A stretch of 64,000 bases of DNA from Bacteroidia bacterium (GCA_020852255.1 JADZBD010000002.1:514549-578548); one strand, 5' to 3'. Shown: positions 18,901-26,667, counted from the stretch's first letter. Numbers and translations: made by a program. Notes: generated by a model not told the origin, from the sequence alone.

Positions 18901-21011
18901 TTGTAACCTCGGCCCTCACCCCACCATCCTGCGGCATGTGCAATGGCCAGATCGTACTTACCCCTACCGGAGGCACGGCTCCGTACACCTACATCTGGAA
19001 TAACGGGCAAACCACAGCCAGTGTAACGGGTATTTGTGCAGGTCTGTACCAGGTTACCATCACCGATGCCAACGGTTGTTCTCAAACATTCAACATTCCC
19101 GTCAGCAATCCGGGCGCTCCAACACCAAACGTCACCATTGTCAATCCTCCGTGTTCGAATACCTGCACCGGTTCGGCCACCGCGGCACCCACAGGAGGAA
19201 CAGCTCCATACACCTATAACTGGCTGCCGGGCGGACAAACAACTTCGTCTATCAATGGACTGTGTCCTGGAACCTATTACGTACAGGTTATCGATGCAAA
19301 CGGATGTATTACCACCGACACGGTGGTGATTAGCGCACCTACGCAAATACAAGGTAACCCCATGATTATTCATACCGACTGTGGCGCATGCCAGGGTTCC
19401 ATTACCATGAGTCCAAGCGGAGGAACTGCACCTTACACCTATCTGTGGTTACCCGGTAACCAGGTGACTGCGGGAATTTCAAATCTTTGTGCAGGAGTAT
19501 ACACAGTTACCATCACCGATGCTAACGGCTGCACTGAGTCCTACACCATTCCGGTCACAAATGTGAATGGCCCTTCCGTTTCACTTACTACCGTTAATCT
19601 CACTTGTAACAGCGGGTGTATCGGATCAGCCACTGCTACTGTAAGCGGAGGTACTCCACCTTATTCGTACAACTGGAGTAACGGAGGCACAACCAGCAGC
19701 ATCACAGGACTTTGTTCAGGGACATATACTCTAACCGTCATAGATGCAAATAACTGCTCTACCCTGGTTGTAGCCACAATTACAGGACCACCTGCCATTC
19801 TTTTCAGTGCGCCGGTGGTTGTGCAACCTCTTTGCAACGGTGATTGTAACGGATCTGTTACAGCATTGCCGCTCGGCGGAACCTTACCCTTTACCTTTCT
19901 ATGGTCCAACGGCTCCACTAATCCTTCAATTACCGGTTTATGTTTCGGTACTTATACTGTAACCGTAACGGATGCCAACGGTTGCACAGCCACGCAAACC
20001 ATGACGCTGAATAATCCGCCAGCTATCACTGTAACAAATGTGAATGTGACTCCATCGAGTTGCAACACCGTAAACGACGGAGGCATTGATATCACAGTTA
20101 CCGGAGGAACGGGTGCCCTCACATATGCCTGGAGCAACGGAGCTACCACACAAGATCTTTCCGCCATTCTCTCCGGCACATACAGTGTGGTGATAACAGA
20201 TGCGAACGGGTGTAGCACCTCCACTACGGTGATTGTCAATTCCAATGTTTCAGTGATTGCGGATGCAGGGTCAGATACCAGCGCCTGCGCGGGTTCGTCC
20301 TACATGTTTAATGGCAGCGGAAGTGTAAATGCATCCAGTTACCAATGGTACGAGATTCCGTCCATGACAAACCTTGGTACCAATCCCACCATTGTTGTTA
20401 ATAATCCGAACGCCGGCACCTACACCTACATTCTTATTACCCAGAATGGAGGATGTTCCGACACAGATACAGTGATGCTGACAGTGAATCCCCTGCCTTT
20501 TGCGAATGCCGGTAACGATCAGAGTATTGTTGTGAACGGAAATACCACCATCGGCGGTTCACCCACCGGGCCCGGTGGCTCCACCTATCTGTGGCAGCCG
20601 TCCACAGGACTAAGCGACAGCCTTGCAGCAAATCCCATAGCCTCCCCTACAATCACAACAACCTACACTGTAATTGTGACTTCAGCTGACGGTTGTACAG
20701 CTTTGGACAGCATAACTGTTACCGTGTTACCAGAGATCATATTCCCCAACGGAATTTCGCCAAATGGTGATGGCAGTAACGATACCTGGATTATTGATAA
20801 TATCCATTTATTCCCGAATAACTGGGTGGAAGTTTATAACCGTTGGGGAGAACTTCTTTACCATGGCGACGGATACGACAATACCAGTGTTTTCTGGGAT
20901 GGAACCTACAAAGGAAAGAACGTTCCTGTAGGTACATATTATTACATCATTAACCTGAACGATCCCATGTTCCCGGATGTGTTCACAGGACCTATAACTG
21001 TTTACAGATGA
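12963..21011 (+). CDS. Giant SprB-repeat surface adhesin with gliding-motility-associated C-terminal domain
   Basis: A 2682-residue T9SS cargo. Residues 1-20 are a signal peptide from a GTG start (an in-frame TAG lies 6 nt upstream, so no earlier start exists). Residues about 21-115 form an N-terminal beta domain beginning TDFYWVGGPGRWNDPAHWS. Residues about 146-2429 are some 30 tandem SprB-type repeats of about 76 residues, with the core GGTAPYSYLWSPGGQTT, GLCAGTYTVTVTDANGCT and ITQPP. Residues about 2430-2590 are two PKD/Ig-like domains (ADAGSDTSACAGSS, ANAGNDQSIVVNGN). The final about 90 residues are the CHU_C/TIGR04131-type domain (FPNGISPNGDGSNDTW, YNRWGELLYHGDGYD). It is expected at the cell surface, acting in adhesion or gliding. 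Nearly every repeat has four cysteines. Its stop overlaps the PorP/SprF start. Confidence 0.95.
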   Translation: MGRQLLFFSLLLVTLSAAGTDFYWVGGPGRWNDPAHWSDRPGGMPGILIPGDGDVVYFNTQSGLKSGDGVVVEGSIICEGIHFLDPAADFKIRVAAGVLIQTSSSADYSTLNKYLTHRQVATGSDSNSTAKFIAAPVNHTCSIVVITDNLCPGLCNGVATVNVNPPGSYSYLWSNGQTTQTATGLCTGQGYIVQVIDNNNPNDVCQAGIIMTNYLPFGSFFNNVNPLCNSWCTGQSTINVIGGTVPYSYLWTPSAQTSNVATGLCAGTYTINVTDANGCTYSATTTITQPTAISPNPTQTNVLCNPNCTGVATVTPTGGTPPYNYVWAPGGQTTNSITGQCAGTYTVTITDANGCTRTQAITITQPPQALNVTVNSAGNPVACNGDCTASATATPSGGTAPYSYSWSPGGQTTANITGLCAGTYTVTVTDANGCTSTQTITITEPPILTLSLTTTNNPLLCFNQCNATASATVGGGTPTYSYLWSPGNQTTANVTGLCAGTYTVIVTDANGCTISQTVTITQPPQLTVNITTTNNPLTCFNQCIATATANPGGGTPGYFYLWSPGGQTTQGISSLCAGTYTVTVTDANGCTRTQTVTITQPPQITINITTTNNPLACNGNCNATATANVGGGSPPYSYSWNTVPVQTTQTATGLCAGTYTVTITDNLGCTRTASVIITQPTLLTTTQSSSALQCNGDCTANLGVSAFGGTAPYQYAWQPGGQTTSSITGQCAGTYTVTVTDANGCTSSQVINVTQPTPLNIFTVTNNPSCNNGCDGSASALGGGGNAPYTYLWAPGGQTTSNITGLCPGTYTVTITDANGCTASTTITITNPPPVNTGVTTQNVLCNGQCNGSATANPSGGTAPYSYQWQPGNQTSATITGLCAGSYTLTVTDANGCTVSQIVTITQPAPLVAQITATTTSCNICNGTATANAVGGTAPFSYLWNPTGQTTQAATGLCPGQYTVTITDANGCTATAVANVFQTVQIIITTSTDTLDCNGDCDGIATAIASGGTLPYSYLWNTFPIQTTQSATGLCAGTFTVTVTDANGCFGTATVTFADPPALTLSLSGTNLLCNNICIGTATATPGGGTPGYTYSWNTVPVQTTQTATGLCAGSYIATVTDANGCTITSSITITEPSPVTIAPTFTLANCNICDGVINLNPSGGTAPYTYVWVPNVSNGPTANNVCAGIYSVTITDANGCTFTFTVTLNNNSGPSLTMTSTPTTCYGDCDGTATVTANGGTPPYTYLWSPGGQTTSTATGLCQGTYTVQVTDQPGCISFNTVTINQPAPFSAPAVIVNSSCATPCNGSINITPTGGTAPYTYLWMPGNSTTEDLTGLCAGTYTLTITDANLCDSTFTYTITAPPAVTVTVNSTNVNCNNACDGTAIANPSGGVGNFTYLWMPGNFSTQNIVNLCPGVYTVTVTDGNGCTASATVTITEPPVLTLILTSSTPPLCNSSCDGTATVTAGGGNPAYTYLWSPGGFTTATVTALCGLNYTVTVTDANGCTAAIPVNIVPPVAVNTGLQTFNASCNSACNGAAISTPTGGTGPYQYLWMPGSLTTSTVNGLCPGSYTLTVTDANGCTASTIFTITAPNVLQAGGFVSTLPSCPNSCDAVITANPVGGTPPYSYLWLPVNATTQTVTGVCGQTTYTLQVTDANGCIGQQILPVNDPPAITATPAIGQANCGVCNGTIAIVAAGGSPPYTYLWAPGNQTTASITGLCAGLYTVTVTDAGGCTSSFIYGVSNTTGPSLVMSFTGTTCPGDCDGTAGVVATGTGPFTYVWSPGGATTASVTGLCAGQHFVTVTDANSCITIDSVNIQDPPNILANANVTNASCSGICDGSILINPSGGNGGPYTYLWLPGNQTTSSITGLCVGTYSVIITDVQGCLDTIAVNVLGNTVIAFATTSTNIQCSNVCTGTAMVINLVGGTAPYSYSWTDPFGQFTPQATGLCAGTYTVTVTDANGCFTTQSVTITATPPIVVTSALTPPSCGMCNGQIVLTPTGGTAPYTYIWNNGQTTASVTGICAGLYQVTITDANGCSQTFNIPVSNPGAPTPNVTIVNPPCSNTCTGSATAAPTGGTAPYTYNWLPGGQTTSSINGLCPGTYYVQVIDANGCITTDTVVISAPTQIQGNPMIIHTDCGACQGSITMSPSGGTAPYTYLWLPGNQVTAGISNLCAGVYTVTITDANGCTESYTIPVTNVNGPSVSLTTVNLTCNSGCIGSATATVSGGTPPYSYNWSNGGTTSSITGLCSGTYTLTVIDANNCSTLVVATITGPPAILFSAPVVVQPLCNGDCNGSVTALPLGGTLPFTFLWSNGSTNPSITGLCFGTYTVTVTDANGCTATQTMTLNNPPAITVTNVNVTPSSCNTVNDGGIDITVTGGTGALTYAWSNGATTQDLSAILSGTYSVVITDANGCSTSTTVIVNSNVSVIADAGSDTSACAGSSYMFNGSGSVNASSYQWYEIPSMTNLGTNPTIVVNNPNAGTYTYILITQNGGCSDTDTVMLTVNPLPFANAGNDQSIVVNGNTTIGGSPTGPGGSTYLWQPSTGLSDSLAANPIASPTITTTYTVIVTSADGCTALDSITVTVLPEIIFPNGISPNGDGSNDTWIIDNIHLFPNNWVEVYNRWGELLYHGDGYDNTSVFWDGTYKGKNVPVGTYYYIINLNDPMFPDVFTGPITVYR
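13398..20249 (+). repeat. Array of about 30 SprB-type coding repeats
   Basis: Counting the core from the paired N-terminal cysteines to the DANGC motif gives about 30 units of roughly 76 codons. The first is degenerate, and the last lacks two of the four cysteines. Protein sequence is much better conserved than DNA: the same residues use different codons from unit to unit. Five units (numbers 11, 14, 21, 25 and 27 by this count) have CxxC instead of CxxxC at the first cysteine pair. Confidence 0.9.
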
Positions 21012-21928
21012 TCCGCCTGTTTTACATACTACTTATTTTTACTGCGGCCGGTATACGAGCCCAGCAATTACCGCTTTACACACAGTACATGCTGAATGAC
21101 TATGTGATGAATCCGGCCATTGCCGGAAAAAACCCTTATTACGAAGTAAAATCCAATAATCGTTACCAGTGGATCGGCATTACAGATGCACCGAGAACCT
21201 ATATTCTGAGCGCAAACGGACCTACCCGAGATAAAAATGTAGGGCTGGGCGGATACTTGTTTACTGATATTGTAGGACCGACACGGCGTATTGGCATTGA
21301 TTTCACGTACGCATATCACATCCAGCTGGCAGAGAAAACAAAATTATCCTTTGGGGCGTCCGCCGGCTTGCTGCAGTGGGCTGTTGACGGTTCCAAGATT
21401 ACACTTTATCATCCTTTCGATAATATTATTAGCAACGGATATCAGTCGGTACTGGTTCCGAACCTGGGCGCTGGGTTTTATTTCTACGGCGAGAAATGGT
21501 ACGTGGGCGGTTCCGCGCCGCAGGTTTATCCCGCTAAGTTGAAATTCTTCTCATACCAAAGCGATCCTGAGAGCAGGATGCAGACACATTTTTACGGTTC
21601 GGCGGGATATTCCTTTGACCTGGGAGAGGATTTTGATCTGGAACCTTCGATATTACTGAAATATGTAAAACCGGTTCCCCTGCAATTCGACGGGGGGATT
21701 CGCCTTGTTTATAAGGAATCGGTTTGGGCCGGAGCAACCTACCGTACCATGGATGCCTGGGCCGCTTTTGTGGGATTCAATTATGAGAAAAATCTGACAC
21801 TTGGCTACTCCTACGACTTTACTACTACCAACCTGAAAAACTATAGTTCCGGAACACATGAACTGATTATTGCTATCCGTTTCGGACACAGGGAGTTGAA
21901 AAACGACCAAAAAAGCCGGATTCAGTAG
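21008..21928 (+). CDS. PorP/SprF-family outer-membrane protein
   Basis: A 306-residue protein with signal peptide MIRLFYILLIFTAAGIRAQ, followed by the family hallmark QLPLYTQYMLNDYVMNPAIAG. Barrel strands run to the C-terminal LIIAIRFGH. PorP/SprF proteins are outer-membrane partners needed for export or surface attachment of T9SS cargo with the gliding-type C-terminal domain, and usually follow the cargo gene. Here the ATG overlaps the stop of the giant SprB-like gene (ATGA), so the two are translationally coupled. This one is therefore probably dedicated to that adhesin. SprB-SprF of Flavobacterium johnsoniae is the known precedent. Confidence 0.92.
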   Translation: MIRLFYILLIFTAAGIRAQQLPLYTQYMLNDYVMNPAIAGKNPYYEVKSNNRYQWIGITDAPRTYILSANGPTRDKNVGLGGYLFTDIVGPTRRIGIDFTYAYHIQLAEKTKLSFGASAGLLQWAVDGSKITLYHPFDNIISNGYQSVLVPNLGAGFYFYGEKWYVGGSAPQVYPAKLKFFSYQSDPESRMQTHFYGSAGYSFDLGEDFDLEPSILLKYVKPVPLQFDGGIRLVYKESVWAGATYRTMDAWAAFVGFNYEKNLTLGYSYDFTTTNLKNYSSGTHELIIAIRFGHRELKNDQKSRIQ

Positions 21929-21946
21929 TTCCGTTCTGAATATTCC

Positions 21947-21954
21947 TACCTTTG
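21947..21954 (+). promoter_or_regulatory. -7 box for the FKBP gene
   Basis: TACCTTTG matches TAnnTTTG exactly and ends 17 nt before the ATG at 21972. Confidence 0.55.
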
Positions 21955-21971
21955 CCCGAAATATTTCTGAC

Positions 21972-22490
21972 ATGACCATTGAAAAAGACAAAGTAGTTTC
22001 TGTATCCTATACTTTATCCTCTCGCCGGACCACATCAGAACCGGAAAATATTGTAGAACGTACCGAGGAAGGACATCCCTTCACCTTCCTTTTCGGTCAT
22101 GGCGGGATCATAGAAGGATTTGAAAACAACCTGAAAGGGAAAAAGGTTGGTGATACTTTTGATTTTCATATTGAACCCGCTAATGCATACGGAGAATTCG
22201 ATGAAAAGTATCTCATCCCCGTACCCATTGAAGCGTTCAAGAATGAGAAGGGTGAGGTAGACCGTTCAGTGCTGACCGTTGGGAAAACGCTTCCCATGAT
22301 GGACAACCACGGAAATCATCTTCAGGGAATCATTAAGGAAGTAAAACTGGAAAGCGTTACGATGGATTTCAATCATCCGATGGCTGGACTGGAATTACAT
22401 TTTATAGGTGAAGTTCTGGAGATCCGGGCTGCCAGTCCGGACGAGCTGAGTCATGGCCACGTACACGGACCCGGCGGTCACCATCATTAG
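21972..22490 (+). CDS. FKBP-type peptidyl-prolyl isomerase, SlyD-like
   Basis: A 172-residue cytoplasmic protein. The FKBP part begins KDKVVSVSYTLSSRRT and contains the conserved FGHGGIIEGFENNLKGKKVGD stretch. An insert-in-flap region (AYGEFDEKYLIPVPIEAF) follows, and then the returning FKBP strands (DFNHPMAGLELHFIGEVLEI). This arrangement is that of SlyD, a prolyl isomerase and chaperone. The C-terminus is histidine-rich (SHGHVHGPGGHHH), like the metal-binding tail of SlyD, so Ni2+ or Zn2+ binding is likely. It has its own -7 box and is convergent with the next gene, overlapping it by 4 nt. Confidence 0.9.
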   Translation: MTIEKDKVVSVSYTLSSRRTTSEPENIVERTEEGHPFTFLFGHGGIIEGFENNLKGKKVGDTFDFHIEPANAYGEFDEKYLIPVPIEAFKNEKGEVDRSVLTVGKTLPMMDNHGNHLQGIIKEVKLESVTMDFNHPMAGLELHFIGEVLEIRAASPDELSHGHVHGPGGHHH

Positions 22491-22966
22491 AACGCCCAGC
22501 GTACACTTACCGCTCCGTCCCAGAACCGGAATCCCTTATTCACCAGATCAAAAAAAGGTTTAACATCCAGGCTCCAGTTCAGCGGCGTTCCTGACTCGTG
22601 AAAATCCAATCCGAGGATCATATCAATTCCGACATTGTATACATTCTCGGCATAAAGTATCTGTTCCCTGGTTTTATAATATCCACTGGTGTAATATGCG
22701 AGGTGCACACCGCCTCCGTAAAAAACAGCCGCGCTATTGGAACGCAAAATATTATAGTTATGTCTTTCGTATAAGGCCGTTAGCCCTGCTCCTTTCTCCT
22801 GCCACTGCCAGGCGAGGATACCTTCAAAAACGTCTCTCTGGGAAAAGAAGAACTTACAAGAAGGCCCGACCCCGAAACCAATTCTGGCTCCAACAGCCGT
22901 AGTGTAGGGCTGGGCGTGCAGGCAGAAAACTGCACCCATAAAGAACAAGAACAATAATCTCTTCAA
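22487..22966 (-). CDS. Small exported barrel-like protein, unknown function
   Basis: A 159-residue protein with signal peptide MKRLLFLFFMGAVFCLHAQ. The body has alternating aromatic strands (AVGARIGFGVGPSCKFF, GGGVHLAYYTSGYYKTR) and ends DGAVSVRWAF with a terminal Phe, which suggests a small eight-stranded outer-membrane barrel. It starts 3 nt after the sdhB stop, so it is the last gene of the sdhCAB transcript. No known role links it to succinate dehydrogenase; it may simply share the transcript. The family was not recognised. Confidence 0.7.
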   Translation of the reverse strand: MKRLLFLFFMGAVFCLHAQPYTTAVGARIGFGVGPSCKFFFSQRDVFEGILAWQWQEKGAGLTALYERHNYNILRSNSAAVFYGGGVHLAYYTSGYYKTREQILYAENVYNVGIDMILGLDFHESGTPLNWSLDVKPFFDLVNKGFRFWDGAVSVRWAF

Positions 22967-22969
22967 CTT

Positions 22970-23713
22970 CTACTTTTTAGCGTTAGCCAGAAGATATTCA
23001 CGGTTCATCCGTGCAATATTTTCCAGAGAAATACCCTTCGGACATTCTGCTTCGCAGCTTCCGGTGTTCGTACAGTTCCCAAAACCCTCCTCGTCCATCA
23101 CCTTCACCATATTCAGTACCCTGTCTTCTCTCTCTACTGCACCTTGCGGAAGCAGTGCAAGCTGTGAAACTTTGGCCGACACAAAAAGCATGGCCGAGGC
23201 ATTTTTACAAGAAGCCACACAGGCGCCGCAACCGATGCAGGCGGCAGCAGAAAATGCATTGTCCGCATCCTGTTTGGGTACCGGAATAGTGTTGGCATCC
23301 TGGGCATTTCCTGTGTTGATTGAAACAAAACCGCCCGCTGAGATGATCTTATCAAATGGTGTACGGTCTACTACCAGGTCCTTTATCACGGGAAAGGGGC
23401 TGGCTCTCCAGGGTTCCACTACTATTGTTTCGCCGTCGGAGAAATGGCGCATATGAAGCTGGCAGGTGGTGGTTCCGCTCTGCGGTCCGTGCGCTCTTCC
23501 GTTGATATACATACTGCACATACCACAGATTCCCTCCCGGCAGTCGTGGTCAAATGCAACGGGCTCCTGTCCTTTGGCAATGAGGTCCTCATTGAGTACA
23601 TCGAACATTTCCAGAAAGGACATATCCGGAGAAATATCTTTAAGGTTATAGGTGACAAAATTTCCGGCTTCCTTGCTGTTTTTCTGTCTCCAGACTTTCA
23701 GTGTAAGATTCAT
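22970..23713 (-). CDS. sdhB: Succinate dehydrogenase/fumarate reductase iron-sulfur subunit
   Basis: A 247-residue electron-transfer subunit. The N-terminal ferredoxin domain holds the [2Fe-2S] ligands Cys58, Cys63, Cys66 and Cys84 ([13 protein letters not shown] to TTTCQLHM). The C-terminal domain holds the [4Fe-4S] motif [15 protein letters not shown] and the ligands of the remaining cluster in [20 protein letters not shown]. It passes electrons between the flavoprotein and the menaquinone site of the membrane subunit. It is the third gene of sdhC-sdhA-sdhB, 20 nt after sdhA. Direction in the cell (succinate oxidation or fumarate reduction) cannot be told from sequence alone. Confidence 0.95.
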   Translation of the reverse strand: MNLTLKVWRQKNSKEAGNFVTYNLKDISPDMSFLEMFDVLNEDLIAKGQEPVAFDHDCREGICGMCSMYINGRAHGPQSGTTTCQLHMRHFSDGETIVVEPWRASPFPVIKDLVVDRTPFDKIISAGGFVSINTGNAQDANTIPVPKQDADNAFSAAACIGCGACVASCKNASAMLFVSAKVSQLALLPQGAVEREDRVLNMVKVMDEEGFGNCTNTGSCEAECPKGISLENIARMNREYLLANAKK

Positions 23714-23733
23714 ACGCTCATCTCCTTTTTTGT

Positions 23734-25713
23734 TTATTTATAACTACGCTGGCTGGGCTTCACCACCTCGTACTTTAATTCTTCCTTATGCATTTCCCAC
23801 TGGTTACCCGGCTTATATTCCCAGGCGGAAACATACATAAACTTGTCATCCTCACGTTGGGCTTCTCCCTCTTCCGTCTGATGTTCTTCCCTGAAGTGCC
23901 CACCACAGGATTCGGCACGGTTCAGAGCATCATAACACATAAGTTCTCCGAGTTCCATAAAATCGGCTACACGCCCGGCCTTTTCAAGTTCAGGATTGAA
24001 TTCATTAACGGTACCGGGTATACGCACCTCTCTCCAGAATTCCTCTCGCAGAGCGCGGATCTCATCGATGGCCTGTTTGAGTCCGGCATCGTTACGTGCC
24101 ATGCCGCACTTGTCCCACATGATCTTTCCCAACTTCTTGTGGAAGTGATCTACTGATTTTGAACCTTTGATATTGATAAAATGTTCCAGTTGAGCCTGCA
24201 CAGCCTTTTCTGCTTCCACGAAGGCTTCATGATCGGTTGAAATTGCTTTGGTAGCAATTTCCTTGCTCAGGTAGCTTCCGATGGTATAAGGGATTACGAA
24301 ATAACCGTCGGCCAGTCCCTGCATCAGTGCCGAGGCTCCCAGGCGGTTTGCGCCGTGATCGGAAAAATTCGCTTCACCAAGTGCATACAGTCCGGGAACG
24401 GTTGTCATCAGCTCATAATCTACCCACAGACCTCCCATCGTGTAATGCACGGCAGGATAGATACGCATGGGCATTTCATAGGGATTTTCCCCTGTAATCT
24501 TCTCATACATCTCGAAGAGGTTCCCGTATTTCTCCTCCACCACCTTTTTGCCCAGAGAGATGATCTGCTCATTGGAAGCATTGTGCAATCCCAACTGATT
24601 GGCTTTTACTTTCCCGTAGCGCTCAATAGCAGAAGCGAAATCGAGGTACACGGCCATTTTGGAGGTACCTACACCATAACCTGCATCGCAGCGTTCTTTG
24701 GCAGCGCGGGAAGCTACATCACGGGGTACCAGATTACCGAAGGCGGGATACCTCCGCTCCAGATAATAATCTCTCTCCTCTTCAGGTATCTGCTTGGCAG
24801 GACGGGTCTCACCCTGTTTTTTGGGTACCCATATCCTTCCGTCGTTTCGCAGGGATTCCGACATCAATGTTAATTTCGACTGGTGATCACCGGAGACAGG
24901 GATGCAGGTGGGATGGATCTGTGTAAAGCAGGGGTTTCCAAAAAATGCTCCCTTTTTATGCGCTTTCCACGCTGCTGTTGCATTACTTCCCATTGCATTG
25001 GTAGAAAGAAAGAATACATTACCATAACCACCCGTGCAGAGGAGCACTGCGTGTCCGAAATGTCTTTCGAGTTTGCCGCTTACAAGGTCACGGGCGATAA
25101 TACCCCGGCACTTTCCGTCAATATTCACCACATCCAGCATTTCATGACGGGTGTACATTTTTACCGTTCCCTTTCCCACCTGACGTTGAAGAGCGGAGTA
25201 CGCGCCCAGCAAGAGTTGCTGCCCGGTTTGCCCGGCTGCATAAAATGTGCGCTGCACCTGTGTGCCGCCGAAGGAGCGGTTATCGAGCAACCCGCCGTAC
25301 TCCCGTGCAAAAGGTACCCCTTGCGCCACACACTGGTCTATGATACTGGCACTAACTTCCGCAAGACGATGAACATTGCCTTCTCGGGCACGGTAGTCGC
25401 CACCCTTGATGGTATCATAGAAAAGACGATACACCGAATCGCCATCGTTCTGGTAATTTTTCGCGGCATTAATCCCGCCCTGCGCGGCGATGGAGTGTGC
25501 ACGTCTGGCAGAATCCTGGAAACAAAAGCATTTTACAGAATAACCCATTTCCGCCAGGGACGCGGCGGCAGACGCACCTGCCAGTCCTGATCCCACTACA
25601 ATAACCTGCAGGTTACGCTTATTGGCAGGATTCACGAGGGGAACGGTAGAGCGGTACTTTGACCACTTCGTTTCGAGCGGACCTTCAGGGATCTTGGAAT
25701 TTAAAGCCGACAT
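23734..25713 (-). CDS. sdhA: Succinate dehydrogenase/fumarate reductase flavoprotein subunit
   Basis: A 659-residue FAD enzyme. The dinucleotide-binding motif [20 protein letters not shown] is near residue 35. The histidine that carries covalent FAD lies in [20 protein letters not shown]. The catalytic and substrate region contains [19 protein letters not shown] and [19 protein letters not shown], and the C-terminal part contains the [18 protein letters not shown] segment. It belongs to the type found with a five-helix cytochrome b subunit. It interconverts succinate and fumarate in the TCA cycle and respiratory chain on the cytoplasmic face of the inner membrane. It lies 34 nt after sdhC. 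Confidence 0.96.
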   Translation of the reverse strand: MSALNSKIPEGPLETKWSKYRSTVPLVNPANKRNLQVIVVGSGLAGASAAASLAEMGYSVKCFCFQDSARRAHSIAAQGGINAAKNYQNDGDSVYRLFYDTIKGGDYRAREGNVHRLAEVSASIIDQCVAQGVPFAREYGGLLDNRSFGGTQVQRTFYAAGQTGQQLLLGAYSALQRQVGKGTVKMYTRHEMLDVVNIDGKCRGIIARDLVSGKLERHFGHAVLLCTGGYGNVFFLSTNAMGSNATAAWKAHKKGAFFGNPCFTQIHPTCIPVSGDHQSKLTLMSESLRNDGRIWVPKKQGETRPAKQIPEEERDYYLERRYPAFGNLVPRDVASRAAKERCDAGYGVGTSKMAVYLDFASAIERYGKVKANQLGLHNASNEQIISLGKKVVEEKYGNLFEMYEKITGENPYEMPMRIYPAVHYTMGGLWVDYELMTTVPGLYALGEANFSDHGANRLGASALMQGLADGYFVIPYTIGSYLSKEIATKAISTDHEAFVEAEKAVQAQLEHFINIKGSKSVDHFHKKLGKIMWDKCGMARNDAGLKQAIDEIRALREEFWREVRIPGTVNEFNPELEKAGRVADFMELGELMCYDALNRAESCGGHFREEHQTEEGEAQREDDKFMYVSAWEYKPGNQWEMHKEELKYEVVKPSQRSYK

Positions 25714-25747
25714 AATAATTGGATTGAATAGTTAACTGTTCAGAATA

Positions 25748-26443
25748 TCAAAGGTTCCAGTTCAGCAGATCGAACCCGGCCAGGTGCGAGAGGTAGAACA
25801 AGATGGGAAAGGAAGCGAAACCAAGACCCACCAGGCCAAAGGCGAAAAAGCTTCCGGCGGTTTTAAGAACCGGCGAATACTTCTTATTGTTCACTCCCAG
25901 TGACTGAAACGCGCTCTGGAATCCGTGGTTCAGGTGAAAAGAGAGGAAAAGAATAGAAATCGTGTACAGCAATGCGTACCAGGGGTTACTCATAGCCTCT
26001 GCCACCTCCTGCGCTACCGTTTCTGCGGCACCCGGGCCTACTTCACCTGTGATGCGATAAGGAACAAAAAAGTTATACATATGAACCACGATGAAAAAAA
26101 AGATCACACTTCCGGTAATTCCCATGTTCCGCGAGAACCAACTTGAAGTTTGCGCGGTTCCAGAAACTAAGTAACCAACAGGCCGTGCTTTCGCATTCTG
26201 CCGGGTCAACTGGATGGCCTGCCACACATGGGTAAGAATAGCGGCGAAAAGAACTACCTCAACAATCCGGATGATGAGGCTGTGTACCATATTATGCGAT
26301 GCCTCATTGAAAGCCTCCCCCCCGTCGCCGGCAAAAAGCAGAAGATTCGTGTAGAGATGTTCGACTAAAAAAAGGCAAAGGAAAAGACCTGTGCAGGCCA
26401 TGATCACCTTCTGGCCCAGCGATGAAGAAAGAAACTTGTTCAT
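25748..26443 (-). CDS. sdhC: Succinate dehydrogenase/fumarate reductase cytochrome b subunit
   Basis: A 231-residue protein with five transmembrane helices, typical of a single large membrane anchor of type B that carries two haems and replaces separate SdhC and SdhD. Histidines within or near the helices (LVEHLYTNLLLF, HNMVHSLIIRIVEV, ILTHVWQAIQLT, IVVHMYNFF, FHLNHGFQSAFQ) are the likely haem ligands. It binds menaquinone and anchors SdhAB. ATG 26443 (MNKFLSSSLGQ) is chosen over the TTG at 26452, as the former sits 22 nt after a strong promoter. It is the first gene of the operon. Confidence 0.93.
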   Translation of the reverse strand: MNKFLSSSLGQKVIMACTGLFLCLFLVEHLYTNLLLFAGDGGEAFNEASHNMVHSLIIRIVEVVLFAAILTHVWQAIQLTRQNAKARPVGYLVSGTAQTSSWFSRNMGITGSVIFFFIVVHMYNFFVPYRITGEVGPGAAETVAQEVAEAMSNPWYALLYTISILFLSFHLNHGFQSAFQSLGVNNKKYSPVLKTAGSFFAFGLVGLGFASFPILFYLSHLAGFDLLNWNL

Positions 26444-26465
26444 AAGGAGCAAATTGATTGGCGTA

Positions 26466-26495
26466 CAAATGTATGTACCGGGGTTAATAATGCAA
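26466..26495 (-). promoter_or_regulatory. Promoter of the sdhCAB operon
   Basis: On the minus strand TTG (26495-26493), a 19-nt spacer and TACATTTG (26473-26466) form a complete Bacteroidota primary sigma promoter, 22 nt upstream of sdhC. Confidence 0.8.
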
Positions 26496-26550
26496 AAGGA
26501 AAGCAGCGGGAAGATGTGAACTTACAATTACCTGTATTTCAGGTTGTTAC

Positions 26551-26591
26551 AAAATAAAACGCCCCCTCCAAGAAGCTTATGGGGGGGGACG
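26551..26591 (-). terminator. Terminator after tRNA-Phe
   Basis: On the minus strand, directly after the tRNA 3' CCA, a C-rich arm (revcomp of 26581-26591) pairs with a G-rich arm (revcomp of 26560-26570) in about 10 bp with one mismatch. TTTTATTTTG follows. This explains the run of eight G at 26581-26588. Confidence 0.75.
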
Positions 26592-26667
26592 TGGTGGTGA
26601 TGGAGGGAATCGAACCCCCGACACAAGGATTTTCAGTCCTTTGCTCTACCAACTGAGCTACATCACC
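26592..26667 (-). tRNA. tRNA-Phe (GAA)
   Basis: A 76-nt cloverleaf on the minus strand. The acceptor stem pairs GGTGATG with CATCACC, followed by discriminator A and an encoded CCA. The D arm contains AGTTGGTA, the anticodon stem pairs AAGGA with TCCTT around loop CTGAAAA (anticodon GAA), and the T arm has the GGTTCGATTCC segment. The full set of conserved bases makes this certain. Confidence 0.97.

Noticed and set aside
13398..20249. CRISPR-like or tandem DNA repeat array
   Set aside because: The periodicity is of coding units in one open frame, with variable DNA; there are no identical short repeats with unique spacers.
24883..25590. Plus-strand 235-codon reading frame opposite sdhA
   Set aside because: It lies entirely within a certain gene, in antisense, with no signal or recognisable domain.
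26581..26588. Run of eight G, as a possible assembly error or G-quadruplex
   Set aside because: It pairs with the C-rich arm at 26561-26570 and is better explained as the tRNA-Phe terminator stem.
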